Shown one piece after another: positions 17,437 to 25,492 of a stretch of DNA of 38,474 nt. The position numbers and the translations under genes were made by a program. How positions within the stretch are numbered: the stretch's first letter is position 1; every line of letters starts with the position of its first letter. The stretch is from Ignavibacteria bacterium (GTDB lineage Bacteria; Bacteroidota; Ignavibacteria; UBA10030; SZUA-254), in contig QJVY01000120.1 of assembly GCA_003235555.1 (NCBI GenBank), forward strand, positions 1-38,474, written 5' to 3'. The notes below the pieces were generated by a model that saw only the letters and a program-made list of their open reading frames with translations, searched no databases and had not been told where the DNA came from.

Positions 17437-18884
17437 TCATCGTCCCGTCCCTCACCCCCTCAACGGTCTCCGGAGGCAGGCGGCTCCTGCGTCAACTCTC
17501 GGGCAGGGTGGCCCTTGTGGAACTTCGCCTCGACGGATCACCAATCCGGAGGGTCCGGGACGTCCGCCGTCTCCTCGGCGGAAAGCGTCCCCCGGTGATG
17601 GTGACGTACAGGAGCCGCGCGGAGGGTGGAAAGTTCCATGGATCGCCGACTTCCGCGCTTTCCCGTCTGGAAGAGGCCCTGGCCGCCGGAGCGGAATTCA
17701 TCGACGTGGAGGAAAGGCTGGGGGGGAAGCGCATCGCCCGACTCATTGCGATCGGCGGAGGGAGCCGGATCGTCCTCTCACGTCATGATCCCCTCCGGAC
17801 GCCACGGAATGCCCCGGCGGTTTTCAGACGAATGATGAAACACCGGCCGGCGATCGTAAAATACGCGTGCAGGGCGAACTCGTTCGGGGACACCCTCCAG
17901 GCCGCCAGGCTGCTCAAACAGGCCGCCCGGGCCGGGCAACCCGCCGCCGTCCTCTCCATGGGCGAATACGGAACCTACACGCGCGTCCTGCAGGGTTTCC
18001 TGGGTGGCGCGCTCTCTTTCGCTCCTTTGGACCCGGAACGGCCCACGGCCCCGGGCCAGGTCGGTTTCGGGGAGATGGGAGAACTCTATCGGGCAAACGC
18101 CATCAACGCCCGGACCAAAATTTTCGGTCTTGTCGGCGATCCAGTGGCGTTCAGTCCCGGCGCGCTCTTCCACAACGGGGTTTTCTCCCGCCTGAACCAC
18201 AACGCGGTATACCTGAAATTCCTCGTGGATGACCTGGGCGCCTTCATGTCCTCGGTCGGCCGGATTTGCACCGGCCTCAGCGTCACCATGCCCTTTAAAT
18301 CGGCCGTCATACCCTTCCTCGACCGGTTGCATTCCTCGGCCACCATCTGCGGATCGGTCAACACCATCATCCGCCGCGGGGGAAGGACACTTGGGATCAA
18401 TACCGATTTCCTGGCTTTCACCTCCCTGCTGAAAAAGGCCATTTCTCCCCGTGGAAAAAAACTCCTCGTCATCGGATCGGGGGGAACGGCCAGGAGCGCC
18501 GCCGCCGCCGGAGCCCGGGCGGGATCCCGCCTTACCGTGACAGGACGGACCCCGTCGAAGGGAAGAAGGCTGGCAGCAGAGTTCGGCGGTTCCTGGGTCC
18601 CTCTTCCCGGGATCGCGGACGTGGGGGCGGACATCATCGTCAACGCGACCCCGGTCGGGATGGAAACGCCTTCGGGTCGGGCAACCTCCGGCAGGATCGT
18701 CCCCCTCTCTGTCCTGAGAAGATCGACCGTCGTCTGCGACTTCGCCAATCCCCCCCACGGAGCGACCCTCCTGGTCCGGGAAGCGCGTGCCGTGCGATGT
18801 ACGGTGATCTCCGGGGCGGGGATCTTCAGGGCGCAGGCGTCACTTCAGTCCCGCCGGTTTCTCGCGTCTGAGCGTCCGGCATGA
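17433..18884 (+). CDS. aroDE: Bifunctional type I 3-dehydroquinate dehydratase / shikimate dehydrogenase
   Basis: One 483-residue chain for two consecutive steps: dehydroquinate to dehydroshikimate to shikimate. The start is ATG 17433 (ATGA overlap with aroB); the 17025 track start is a run-on. Residues 1 to about 220 are type I dehydroquinase with VELRLDG, FIDVEERL, SRHD (His118) and IVKYA (Schiff-base Lys143). Residues about 228-483 are shikimate dehydrogenase with FGLVGDPVAFS, VTMPFK (Lys289), GINTDF (Asp325), VIGSGGTARSA (NADP loop) and NATPVGM. The same domain order is known in plants and Chlamydia. The usual HSLSP of the shikimate site reads AFSPG here, a modest deviation. It overlaps aroA by 4 nt. 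Confidence 0.95.
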   Translation: MIIVPSLTPSTVSGGRRLLRQLSGRVALVELRLDGSPIRRVRDVRRLLGGKRPPVMVTYRSRAEGGKFHGSPTSALSRLEEALAAGAEFIDVEERLGGKRIARLIAIGGGSRIVLSRHDPLRTPRNAPAVFRRMMKHRPAIVKYACRANSFGDTLQAARLLKQAARAGQPAAVLSMGEYGTYTRVLQGFLGGALSFAPLDPERPTAPGQVGFGEMGELYRANAINARTKIFGLVGDPVAFSPGALFHNGVFSRLNHNAVYLKFLVDDLGAFMSSVGRICTGLSVTMPFKSAVIPFLDRLHSSATICGSVNTIIRRGGRTLGINTDFLAFTSLLKKAISPRGKKLLVIGSGGTARSAAAAGARAGSRLTVTGRTPSKGRRLAAEFGGSWVPLPGIADVGADIIVNATPVGMETPSGRATSGRIVPLSVLRRSTVVCDFANPPHGATLLVREARAVRCTVISGAGIFRAQASLQSRRFLASERPA

Positions 18885-20134
18885 GCACACGCACGGTCTC
18901 CCCGGCCCGGAAACGCAGGGTGGTCGTCTCCGTCCCCCCATCGAAAAGCTATACACACCGCGCTCTCATCGCGGCCGCCCTTGCCGACGGGAGGAGCACT
19001 ATCCGCAATCCCTCGCCTTCCATCGACACGAAACTCCTCGTCGACGCGCTCAGGCAGTTCGGTGTGGAAATCACCACCGCTGGGGGGGACCTCATCGTCC
19101 GGGGATGCGGCGGCCGGTTCGCGCGGACCGACCGGAGAGTGTACCTGGGGAACGCCGGGACGGCGGTCCGGTTCATGGCCTCACTTGCGGCCATCGCGCC
19201 GGGGACCACGACGTTGACGGGCGACGCGGACATGGACAACCGGCCGATGCTTGACCTTCTCACCGCCCTGGAACAGGCGGGGGTCACTGCGGCCTCGGAG
19301 GGGGGACATACGCCGCTCACGATCACGGGCGGAACCCTGCGCGGGGGAAGGATCACCCTCGACGGGGGAAAGAGCAGCCAGTTCCTCTCCTCCCTTCTTC
19401 TCGCCGCGCCGTACGCCGACACAGAAATGAATATCGTCGTCAACGGTCGGGTGAGTTCGGCGCCCTACATCGGCATGACCGTCAGCGTCATGGAGGCCTT
19501 CGGCGCAGTCGTGGTCTCTGACGGCGGGACATACGCGGTGCGGACATCCCGGTACTCTCCCTCCACGTATACGGTCGAAACCGACCTATCCGGTGCGACT
19601 TTTTTTGGGTCGGCGGCGGCCATCACCGGCGCGACGGTCACGATACCCGGGGTGTCCGGCCGCAGTCTTCAGGGAGACCGCGTGTTCTTCCGATATATGG
19701 AGCGGATGGGGTGCCGCGTCCTCCTCCACGATGACGGCATCGAAATTTCCGGACCGCCGGAGCTCCGTGGAATCGAGGCCGATCTGAACGGGGCGCCGGA
19801 CAGCGTCCCTCCCCTCGCCGTCACGGCGGCCTTTGCGCGCGGGGAAAGCGCCCTGACGAACATTGCGCACCTGAAATACAAGGAGACCGACCGGCTGGCG
19901 GCACTGATGAACGAACTCCCGAAACTGGGGGCCGTCGCCGAACGAAGAGGTGACGGGCTGTTCATCAGGCCGGGAACGCCCGGCGCCGCCCTCATCGAAA
20001 CCTACAACGACCACCGGATCGCCATGAGTTTCGCCGTGGCGGGGCTCAAAACCGGAGGGATGCGCATCAGCAATCCGGGTTGCGTCGGTAAATCGTACCC
20101 GGATTTCTGGAATCAAATCGAAAAGTTCTATTGA
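18881..20134 (+). CDS. aroA: 3-phosphoshikimate 1-carboxyvinyltransferase (EPSP synthase)
   Basis: Adds the enolpyruvyl group of PEP to shikimate 3-phosphate. The 417 residues carry PPSKSYTHR (about 19-27), GNAGTAVRFM, LTGDADMDNRPM, KSSQFLSSLL, KYKETDRLA and NDHRIAMSFAVAGL, all expected substrate-binding segments. Length and motifs are normal. The start is ATG 18881 (ATGA overlap with aroDE). Shikimate kinase, which makes its substrate, is not in this operon. Confidence 0.96.
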   Translation: MSTRTVSPARKRRVVVSVPPSKSYTHRALIAAALADGRSTIRNPSPSIDTKLLVDALRQFGVEITTAGGDLIVRGCGGRFARTDRRVYLGNAGTAVRFMASLAAIAPGTTTLTGDADMDNRPMLDLLTALEQAGVTAASEGGHTPLTITGGTLRGGRITLDGGKSSQFLSSLLLAAPYADTEMNIVVNGRVSSAPYIGMTVSVMEAFGAVVVSDGGTYAVRTSRYSPSTYTVETDLSGATFFGSAAAITGATVTIPGVSGRSLQGDRVFFRYMERMGCRVLLHDDGIEISGPPELRGIEADLNGAPDSVPPLAVTAAFARGESALTNIAHLKYKETDRLAALMNELPKLGAVAERRGDGLFIRPGTPGAALIETYNDHRIAMSFAVAGLKTGGMRISNPGCVGKSYPDFWNQIEKFY

Positions 20135-20149
20135 GCGGAGATGAATCAT

Positions 20150-21484
20150 ATGGCAGGGAACACGTTCGGATCATTGTTTCGGATCACCACGTTCGGTGAA
20201 AGTCACGGAAGCGCTGTCGGGGTCATCATCGACGGTGTCCGCCCCAACATGAAAATCTCCGCCTCCGACATCCAGGCCGAACTGGACAGGAGGCGGCCGG
20301 GTCAGAGTCGCCTGACTTCTCCCCGCAGGGAGGCGGACCGCGTGGAAATTCTCAGCGGGATATTCAAGGGGCGCACACTCGGAACCCCGATATGCCTGCT
20401 CGTCAGGAACACCGACCAGAAGCCCTCCGCATACAGGGCCCTCAGGAATTTGTTCAGACCGGGGCATGCGGGGTATACCTACCTCGCGCGGTACGGCATT
20501 CACGATTACCGAGGCGGCGGCCGCTCCTCCGGACGTGAGACCGCCGGGCGTGTCGGTGCGGGAGCGATCGCGAAAAAGCTCATCGGCAAACGCGGGATCG
20601 TCGTGCGCGCCTACACCCTCGAGGCGGCGGGCGTGCGGGCCCGGAAAATCCGGCCCGCGTCCGTGGAACGGAATCCAATGCGCTGCCCCGACCCCGAGGC
20701 CGCAAGGTTGATGGAAAAACGGATAGAAACGCTCCGACGGAAGGGGGATTCCGCGGGCGGTATCGTCGAAGTCGTGATCTCCGGCTGTCCGGCGGGTCTC
20801 GGAGACCCCGTATTCGATAAACTGGAAGCGGAACTCTCACGGGCGCTGATGTCCATTCCCGCGGTGAAGGGCGTTGAAATCGGTTCCGGGTTCGCCGCGG
20901 CCCGGATGAAAGGCAGCGAACACAACGACGAGTTCATGATTTCCCGGACATCGAAAAAAATCAGGACCCGCACGAATCATTCCGGGGGAGTGCTGGGAGG
21001 GATTTCCAACGGGGAAGAGATCGTCATGCGGGTGGCGGTAAAACCCCCATCGTCAATCAGGATCCGGCAGCGCACGGTCGATACGCACGGTCGGGGCGTC
21101 GGTATCTCCGTCGGCGGCAGGCACGATCCCTGCATCTGTCCCCGCGTCGTTCCGGTCGTTGAATCGATGGCGGCGGTCGTCATCGCCGACCACCTCCTCA
21201 GATTCTCACTCACCCGGGGTGTCGCAGGCCTGAAGGGCATTCGCGACCAGATCGACCTGCTCGACGATGACCTGATACGGCTTCTCGACCAGCGGCAGTC
21301 TCTGGTTTCTCAACTGGGAAGGATGAAAAAAAGGACGGGGTCCGCAATCACCGACCCGCGTCGCGAAAAGAAGATCCTCCGGGGGAGGCTTTCCCTCCTC
21401 CCGGAGACCGTCCTCGACGAGAAACTTGTACGGACCTTGTACGGGGAGATTTTTCGCCACTCCAGGGAAATACAGAAACGATGA
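20150..21484 (+). CDS. aroC: Chorismate synthase with fused C-terminal AroQ chorismate mutase domain
   Basis: Makes chorismate from EPSP (FMN-dependent), and through the extra domain converts chorismate to prephenate. ATG 20150 gives 444 residues beginning MAGNTFGSLFRITTFGESHG, the standard start, with GCGGAG 9 nt upstream; ATG 20141 is the alternative. Chorismate synthase spans about 1-355 ([49 protein letters not shown]). From about 358 the AroQ pattern appears: IRDQIDLLDDDLIRLLDQR, an internal Lys, ITDPRREKKIL, and a final helix ending SREIQ. Stand-alone chorismate synthases are about 350-390 residues, so the tail of about 90 residues is a true extra domain. tyrA, the next step, follows with an ATGA overlap. 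Confidence 0.95.
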   Translation: MAGNTFGSLFRITTFGESHGSAVGVIIDGVRPNMKISASDIQAELDRRRPGQSRLTSPRREADRVEILSGIFKGRTLGTPICLLVRNTDQKPSAYRALRNLFRPGHAGYTYLARYGIHDYRGGGRSSGRETAGRVGAGAIAKKLIGKRGIVVRAYTLEAAGVRARKIRPASVERNPMRCPDPEAARLMEKRIETLRRKGDSAGGIVEVVISGCPAGLGDPVFDKLEAELSRALMSIPAVKGVEIGSGFAAARMKGSEHNDEFMISRTSKKIRTRTNHSGGVLGGISNGEEIVMRVAVKPPSSIRIRQRTVDTHGRGVGISVGGRHDPCICPRVVPVVESMAAVVIADHLLRFSLTRGVAGLKGIRDQIDLLDDDLIRLLDQRQSLVSQLGRMKKRTGSAITDPRREKKILRGRLSLLPETVLDEKLVRTLYGEIFRHSREIQKR

Positions 21485-22221
21485 AACGCGAAGATCTGCT
21501 CATCGTCGGATACGGGAGATTCGGACGACTTCTCGGGTCCGTGCTGCGATCGGAGTTTCGCGTAAGCGTGCTGGATCGCACGCCGGGGAAGGTTCCCCGC
21601 CCCCTCAGGCGCGTGACTCCGGCGGAGATCGGAAAATTTCAGGTGGTCATCCTGGCACTCCCCGTACACCGGCTCGAACCATTCCTGCGGAGAGAGGGAA
21701 ATCGCTTCAAACCGGGAGCATTCGTGGCGGACGTGTCTGCGCTGAAGGATGCACCGTTGCGGTGGATGGCACGCCATCTGCCCTCCTCTGTAAGTTTTGC
21801 CGGTCTTCATCCCCTCTTCGGACCTGACAGCGCGGGAGACGGTTTGCCGGGACATTCGGTCGTTGTCTGCCGCGGACGTTCATCCCCGGGGTGTCACCGC
21901 AGGCTGATCCGTTTCCTGCGTAAAATCGGGTTGAATACAGTTGAAACGAATCCCGCAACTCATGATAAAATTATCGCTTCCACCCTTTTCCTCACCCAGT
22001 GGGTCGGAGAAGTTCTCCCCCGGGGTCTCACGGCCGGGCCACTTCCGTTCGAAACACCATCGGTTGAATTTCTCCGATTGGTCGCCGATCGCGCTCAAAA
22101 AGATCGACATCATATTCTGAGGGATTTGTGCCGTTTCAGCCCCCATTGCGCAAAGATGCTCAGGCGTTTGACCACCAGAACCCTCATCACGGCCTCCCGT
22201 CTGGGGCGGAACGACCCATAG
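21481..22221 (+). CDS. tyrA: Prephenate dehydrogenase
   Basis: NAD(P)-dependent oxidative decarboxylation of prephenate to 4-hydroxyphenylpyruvate, the tyrosine branch. The 246 residues show a Rossmann start LIVGYGRFGRLLG, VADVSALKDAP, catalytic His in AGLHPLFGP and ATHDKIIASTLFLTQ in the helical domain. It is shorter than many TyrA proteins, with no ACT domain and no fused mutase; the mutase is supplied by the preceding AroC fusion. Last gene of the supraoperon. No clear intrinsic terminator follows before the next promoter. Confidence 0.93.
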   Translation: MKREDLLIVGYGRFGRLLGSVLRSEFRVSVLDRTPGKVPRPLRRVTPAEIGKFQVVILALPVHRLEPFLRREGNRFKPGAFVADVSALKDAPLRWMARHLPSSVSFAGLHPLFGPDSAGDGLPGHSVVVCRGRSSPGCHRRLIRFLRKIGLNTVETNPATHDKIIASTLFLTQWVGEVLPRGLTAGPLPFETPSVEFLRLVADRAQKDRHHILRDLCRFSPHCAKMLRRLTTRTLITASRLGRNDP

Positions 22222-22228
22222 AGGGGGA

Positions 22229-22257
22229 TTGATTATTTATGCGGAATACACGATAAT
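22229..22257 (+). promoter_or_regulatory. Sigma-70-like promoter before the secreted multidomain gene
   Basis: TTGATT (22229-22234) and GATAAT (22252-22257) with a 17-nt spacer, in the AT-richer gap after tyrA and about 45 nt before the ATG at 22303, which has GAGGT as SD. By-eye placement. Confidence 0.5.
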
Positions 22258-22302
22258 GAGGTGTCATCGACCTTACCGTATCCACCACTTACGAGGTAGT
22301 CT

Positions 22303-25300
22303 ATGAAAAAGTTGATCCTCCTTCTTGTCGTCTGCACGACCGCTCTCATGGCACAGCCCGACGGCCGAAAGAAGATTCTCGTTTCCCCCGGCGGGGATGC
22401 GATCCCCATCACGAAAAACATGAATATCCGGGAGGTCATCAAGAAGTACAACGCGAAAAAGGTCACTACCGCGGTGTGTACGGACCAGGCCACTTTCGGA
22501 TATTCGCTCAATCAAAACCCGAGTTTTGACGTCAACCACATCGCCTTCCATCAGGACATCGTCGCGATGTGGTATGTGGCGCCGGCAAGCGGCACGATCG
22601 ACACCGTCTTCTGGTACGCCTCCGATGTGGGGAGCCTGGACTCGACAATCACCGTCCGCCTCTTCGAGTCGAACATCTACCCTGGCAGCGGGCCGGGCTA
22701 CGGAGGCTATCCGAAACCCGGCAAACTCTGCTGGGGCTATTTCGTCAACACGAACGACCTCGACAACGGCGTTGCCGCGTTCCCCGAGGACGCGACCGAC
22801 ACCACATGGTTTTCCACTGTTTCCGGCGGTACCCCCTCATTCACGCCGATGGGAGACGAAATCTGGGGATTTGGAGGAGCTCCGAAAGTCGAGGAGGCAT
22901 TCGCGGTGAACTACTACGCCCTCGGCAACCTCGGTGCACCCAATGTCTCCGTCGGTCAACCCTTCTTCATTACGGTCAGGATCTACGGTCCGCACGTCGA
23001 TCAGGCCACCGAAGACCAGACCGGATTCTACGCCATCACAGAGACGGACTCCCTCCAGACCCACAACTGGAAATTCTACGAACATATCGTCGAGATACAA
23101 CCGGGATTTACCTGCCCGGGATGGGTCTCCAGGGGTGACTTCAACATCCTCTACTGGTACACGATGTCGGTGACCACGAATATCCCTCCGACCTTCAGCG
23201 GCCTGACGAACGTGCACAACACGTTTTCGACCGATCCGCAGGTCGTGCAGGTCGTCATCGAGGATTGCAATCCCGAAGACCCGTTCTCCGCCGGCGTCGA
23301 GTCGGCCTCCATCCGCTATGCCCTCAACGGAACCGCGCAGACCGACATCCCTCTCCTCTACCTCGGTGGGGACACCTGGGAAGCCTCCATCCCCGGCGGG
23401 AGCGTGGACGACCTGATCTCGTACAAGGTGGTGGCAGCGGACTCGAATGGGTTCACCGACTCCACGGGGTCCAACCAGTACAGGATCGTCTCGCTCCGGA
23501 ACGAATGGTACACCGCGGACACGGGGGCCTCCTGCACGGTGCAGGACATCTCCTCCACCGGCACCCCCGTCGACACCAGCGAATTGTTCGTTCCCCCTTA
23601 CCCCGGGTCGGGAACGGCGCCCTGGGATGACGGAAGCGCGGGACCGTACGACATGGGGGCCACCTTCACCTTTTTCGGCGACACCTTCCGGTACGCCTGG
23701 ATAGGCGTCAACGGGGCCCTGGCCCTCTCGAAAGATGCCCTCGACACTCTCGACGTGAACGCCAACGGGTTCGCCACAACGTTCTGGGATTTTCCGAACG
23801 CACAGACCACCGGACGGGAGGATACGGCGGGCGCGAGCAACATGCCCGGAATGTTCATCGCCCCGTTCTGGGCCGACCTCATCGTCGCCGACAGCGCGGG
23901 TTCGTACGGAACCATCCGGTACGGTGACAACGCCGATACCTGCCTCTTCGTCGTGGAATGGGATTCCGTGGGGGCATTCGACCTCGCGGGCGCCGTCGAC
24001 GATATCACCACGTTCCGGGCGGTCCTCAACCGATGTGAGGGCACGGTGGAGTTCCAGTATAAGAGCGTGGGTACCTACGGCCTGGACTCTACCGCACTGG
24101 TGGGCATGCAGGCTGACTCGAATGAGATTTCGGGACCCACCCCCGGCTGGATCTACATCAACCGCAATACCTACCCGGTCGAATCCAAACCGCGGGACAA
24201 TTGGTGCGTCCGCCTGAGTCCGAACGTGTCGACGGTGGCAATCGACGGATGGAACATGGTGGCTGTCTCGCTTACGCCGAACGACGCCATGTACACGACC
24301 ACCGCGCTCTTTCCGCAGCTGGTCTCCTCCGCGTACAAATATGACGTCGGATACGTACCGGTCACGACCCTCGGCACCGGCCTCGGGTACTGGATGAAGT
24401 TCAACGGCGCAGGGCCGGTCGGCGCATCGTCGGCCACGTTCCTTCATGAAGTGACCGCGCCCGTCGGAAACGGGTGGAACATCATCGGCGGCCCCTCTGA
24501 ATTCGTCGCGACCGCCGATATCGTCCCGAGCGGCGTGACGGTTTCGTCACCCTACTTCGGTTTCGGGGTTTCGGGTTACCTGACCGCCAGCGCGATCCAG
24601 CCGGGCCATGGATACTGGGTCAAGGTCGCGGGGAGCGGGTCGCTGACGCTCGAATCATCGGCGGCCGTCCCCAAACAGTCGCCTTCGGCCGACCTCGGGC
24701 TGCCCGCGGCCGTCAACCGGATCATCATTTCCGACGCCACCGGCCGGTCACGAACACTCTACCTCGGTGAAACAGGCGCGGCCGAACACGAACTCGGGTA
24801 CTACGAAATGCCCCCGCTTCCCCCCTCTGGCGGGTTCGACGCCCGGTACGGTTCGGGAAGGTTCTACGAAGAATATTCTCTTGGATCGCCGGATGCCGGT
24901 TCCGGCGAATATCCCCTGATCATCCAGGGAGCAGCCTTCCCGGTGACCCTCCGCTGGGACGTCAATTCGCCGGTACCGGACGGCCGGAAAATGGTCCTCG
25001 CCTCGATGGACGGGAATACCCTCTACGGGGTCATGGAACATTCCGGGACTCTCCAGCTCCGGGAGAAACCGTCGACACCACCCGTCATCAGGTTCCTCGA
25101 CGGGATCAGCGTTCCGAAGGAATTCGCCATCTCGCGCAACTTCCCGAACCCGTTCAACCCCGTCACACGGTTCACCGTCGATCTGCCACACGAGGCCGCA
25201 GTCGAGGTGGTGGTGTTCGACCTCCTTGGAAGAAAGGTCACCACGCTGGTCAACGAGACCAGGCCTGGAGGTTCGTATACCGTCGAGTGGAACGGACAGG

Positions 25301-25395
25301 ACGGGGGCGGATTGCAGATGCCGACGGGGACTTACATCGTCCGGATGATCAGCGGCAATTTTTCAGAAGTCCGCAAGGTCATGTTGATGAAGTAA
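22303..25395 (+). CDS. Secreted multidomain protein with nidogen-like region and C-terminal T9SS-type sorting domain
   Basis: A 1030-residue exported protein of unknown specific function. The N-terminus MKKLILLLVVCTTALMAQ is a signal peptide. The first 400 residues look like beta-sandwich domains. About residues 440-640 resemble a nidogen-like domain (WIGVNGALALS, FIAPFWADLI, CLFVVEWDSVG, RAVLNRCEGTVEFQYK). Two related units follow, marked by GWNMVAVSL/GYWMKF and GWNIIGGPS/GYWVKV. The last 85 residues (NFPNPFNPVT, VVVFDLLGRKV, TGTYIVRM, ending VMLMK) match the type A sorting or FlgD-Ig-like domain used for type IX secretion. Cell-surface or extracellular location is inferred. It is a single-gene unit with its own promoter and terminator. 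Confidence 0.88.
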   Translation: MKKLILLLVVCTTALMAQPDGRKKILVSPGGDAIPITKNMNIREVIKKYNAKKVTTAVCTDQATFGYSLNQNPSFDVNHIAFHQDIVAMWYVAPASGTIDTVFWYASDVGSLDSTITVRLFESNIYPGSGPGYGGYPKPGKLCWGYFVNTNDLDNGVAAFPEDATDTTWFSTVSGGTPSFTPMGDEIWGFGGAPKVEEAFAVNYYALGNLGAPNVSVGQPFFITVRIYGPHVDQATEDQTGFYAITETDSLQTHNWKFYEHIVEIQPGFTCPGWVSRGDFNILYWYTMSVTTNIPPTFSGLTNVHNTFSTDPQVVQVVIEDCNPEDPFSAGVESASIRYALNGTAQTDIPLLYLGGDTWEASIPGGSVDDLISYKVVAADSNGFTDSTGSNQYRIVSLRNEWYTADTGASCTVQDISSTGTPVDTSELFVPPYPGSGTAPWDDGSAGPYDMGATFTFFGDTFRYAWIGVNGALALSKDALDTLDVNANGFATTFWDFPNAQTTGREDTAGASNMPGMFIAPFWADLIVADSAGSYGTIRYGDNADTCLFVVEWDSVGAFDLAGAVDDITTFRAVLNRCEGTVEFQYKSVGTYGLDSTALVGMQADSNEISGPTPGWIYINRNTYPVESKPRDNWCVRLSPNVSTVAIDGWNMVAVSLTPNDAMYTTTALFPQLVSSAYKYDVGYVPVTTLGTGLGYWMKFNGAGPVGASSATFLHEVTAPVGNGWNIIGGPSEFVATADIVPSGVTVSSPYFGFGVSGYLTASAIQPGHGYWVKVAGSGSLTLESSAAVPKQSPSADLGLPAAVNRIIISDATGRSRTLYLGETGAAEHELGYYEMPPLPPSGGFDARYGSGRFYEEYSLGSPDAGSGEYPLIIQGAAFPVTLRWDVNSPVPDGRKMVLASMDGNTLYGVMEHSGTLQLREKPSTPPVIRFLDGISVPKEFAISRNFPNPFNPVTRFTVDLPHEAAVEVVVFDLLGRKVTTLVNETRPGGSYTVEWNGQDGGGLQMPTGTYIVRMISGNFSEVRKVMLMK

Positions 25396-25420
25396 CCTCA
25401 ATTCCGATATCGCGGTACAG

Positions 25421-25455
25421 GAAGAGCCCGGATGCGTCCGGGCTCTTCTGTTTGG
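25421..25455 (+). terminator. Rho-independent terminator after the secreted protein gene
   Basis: Perfect 12-bp stem GAAGAGCCCGGA / TCCGGGCTCTTC (25421-25432 and 25437-25448) with a TGCG tetraloop, followed by TGTTT. It lies 26 nt after the stop codon. Confidence 0.88.
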
Positions 25456-25486
25456 AATCCGGCCGGATTTTGAATAATTTGTTCAA
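25451..25486 (+). promoter_or_regulatory. Possible promoter and inverted repeat before dusB
   Basis: AATAAT (25473-25478) with TTTGGA 16 nt upstream could be a weak promoter. TTGAA and TTCAA (25470-25474, 25482-25486) form an inverted repeat around it. No convincing SD precedes the dusB ATG at 25493. Confidence 0.3.
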
Positions 25487-25492
25487 TAATCA

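Noticed and set aside
22837-24447. 536-residue minus-strand ORF opposite the secreted protein gene
   Set aside because: Low-complexity Arg/Gly/Val-rich shadow of high-GC coding sequence; the + strand protein has a signal peptide, domains and a sorting tail.
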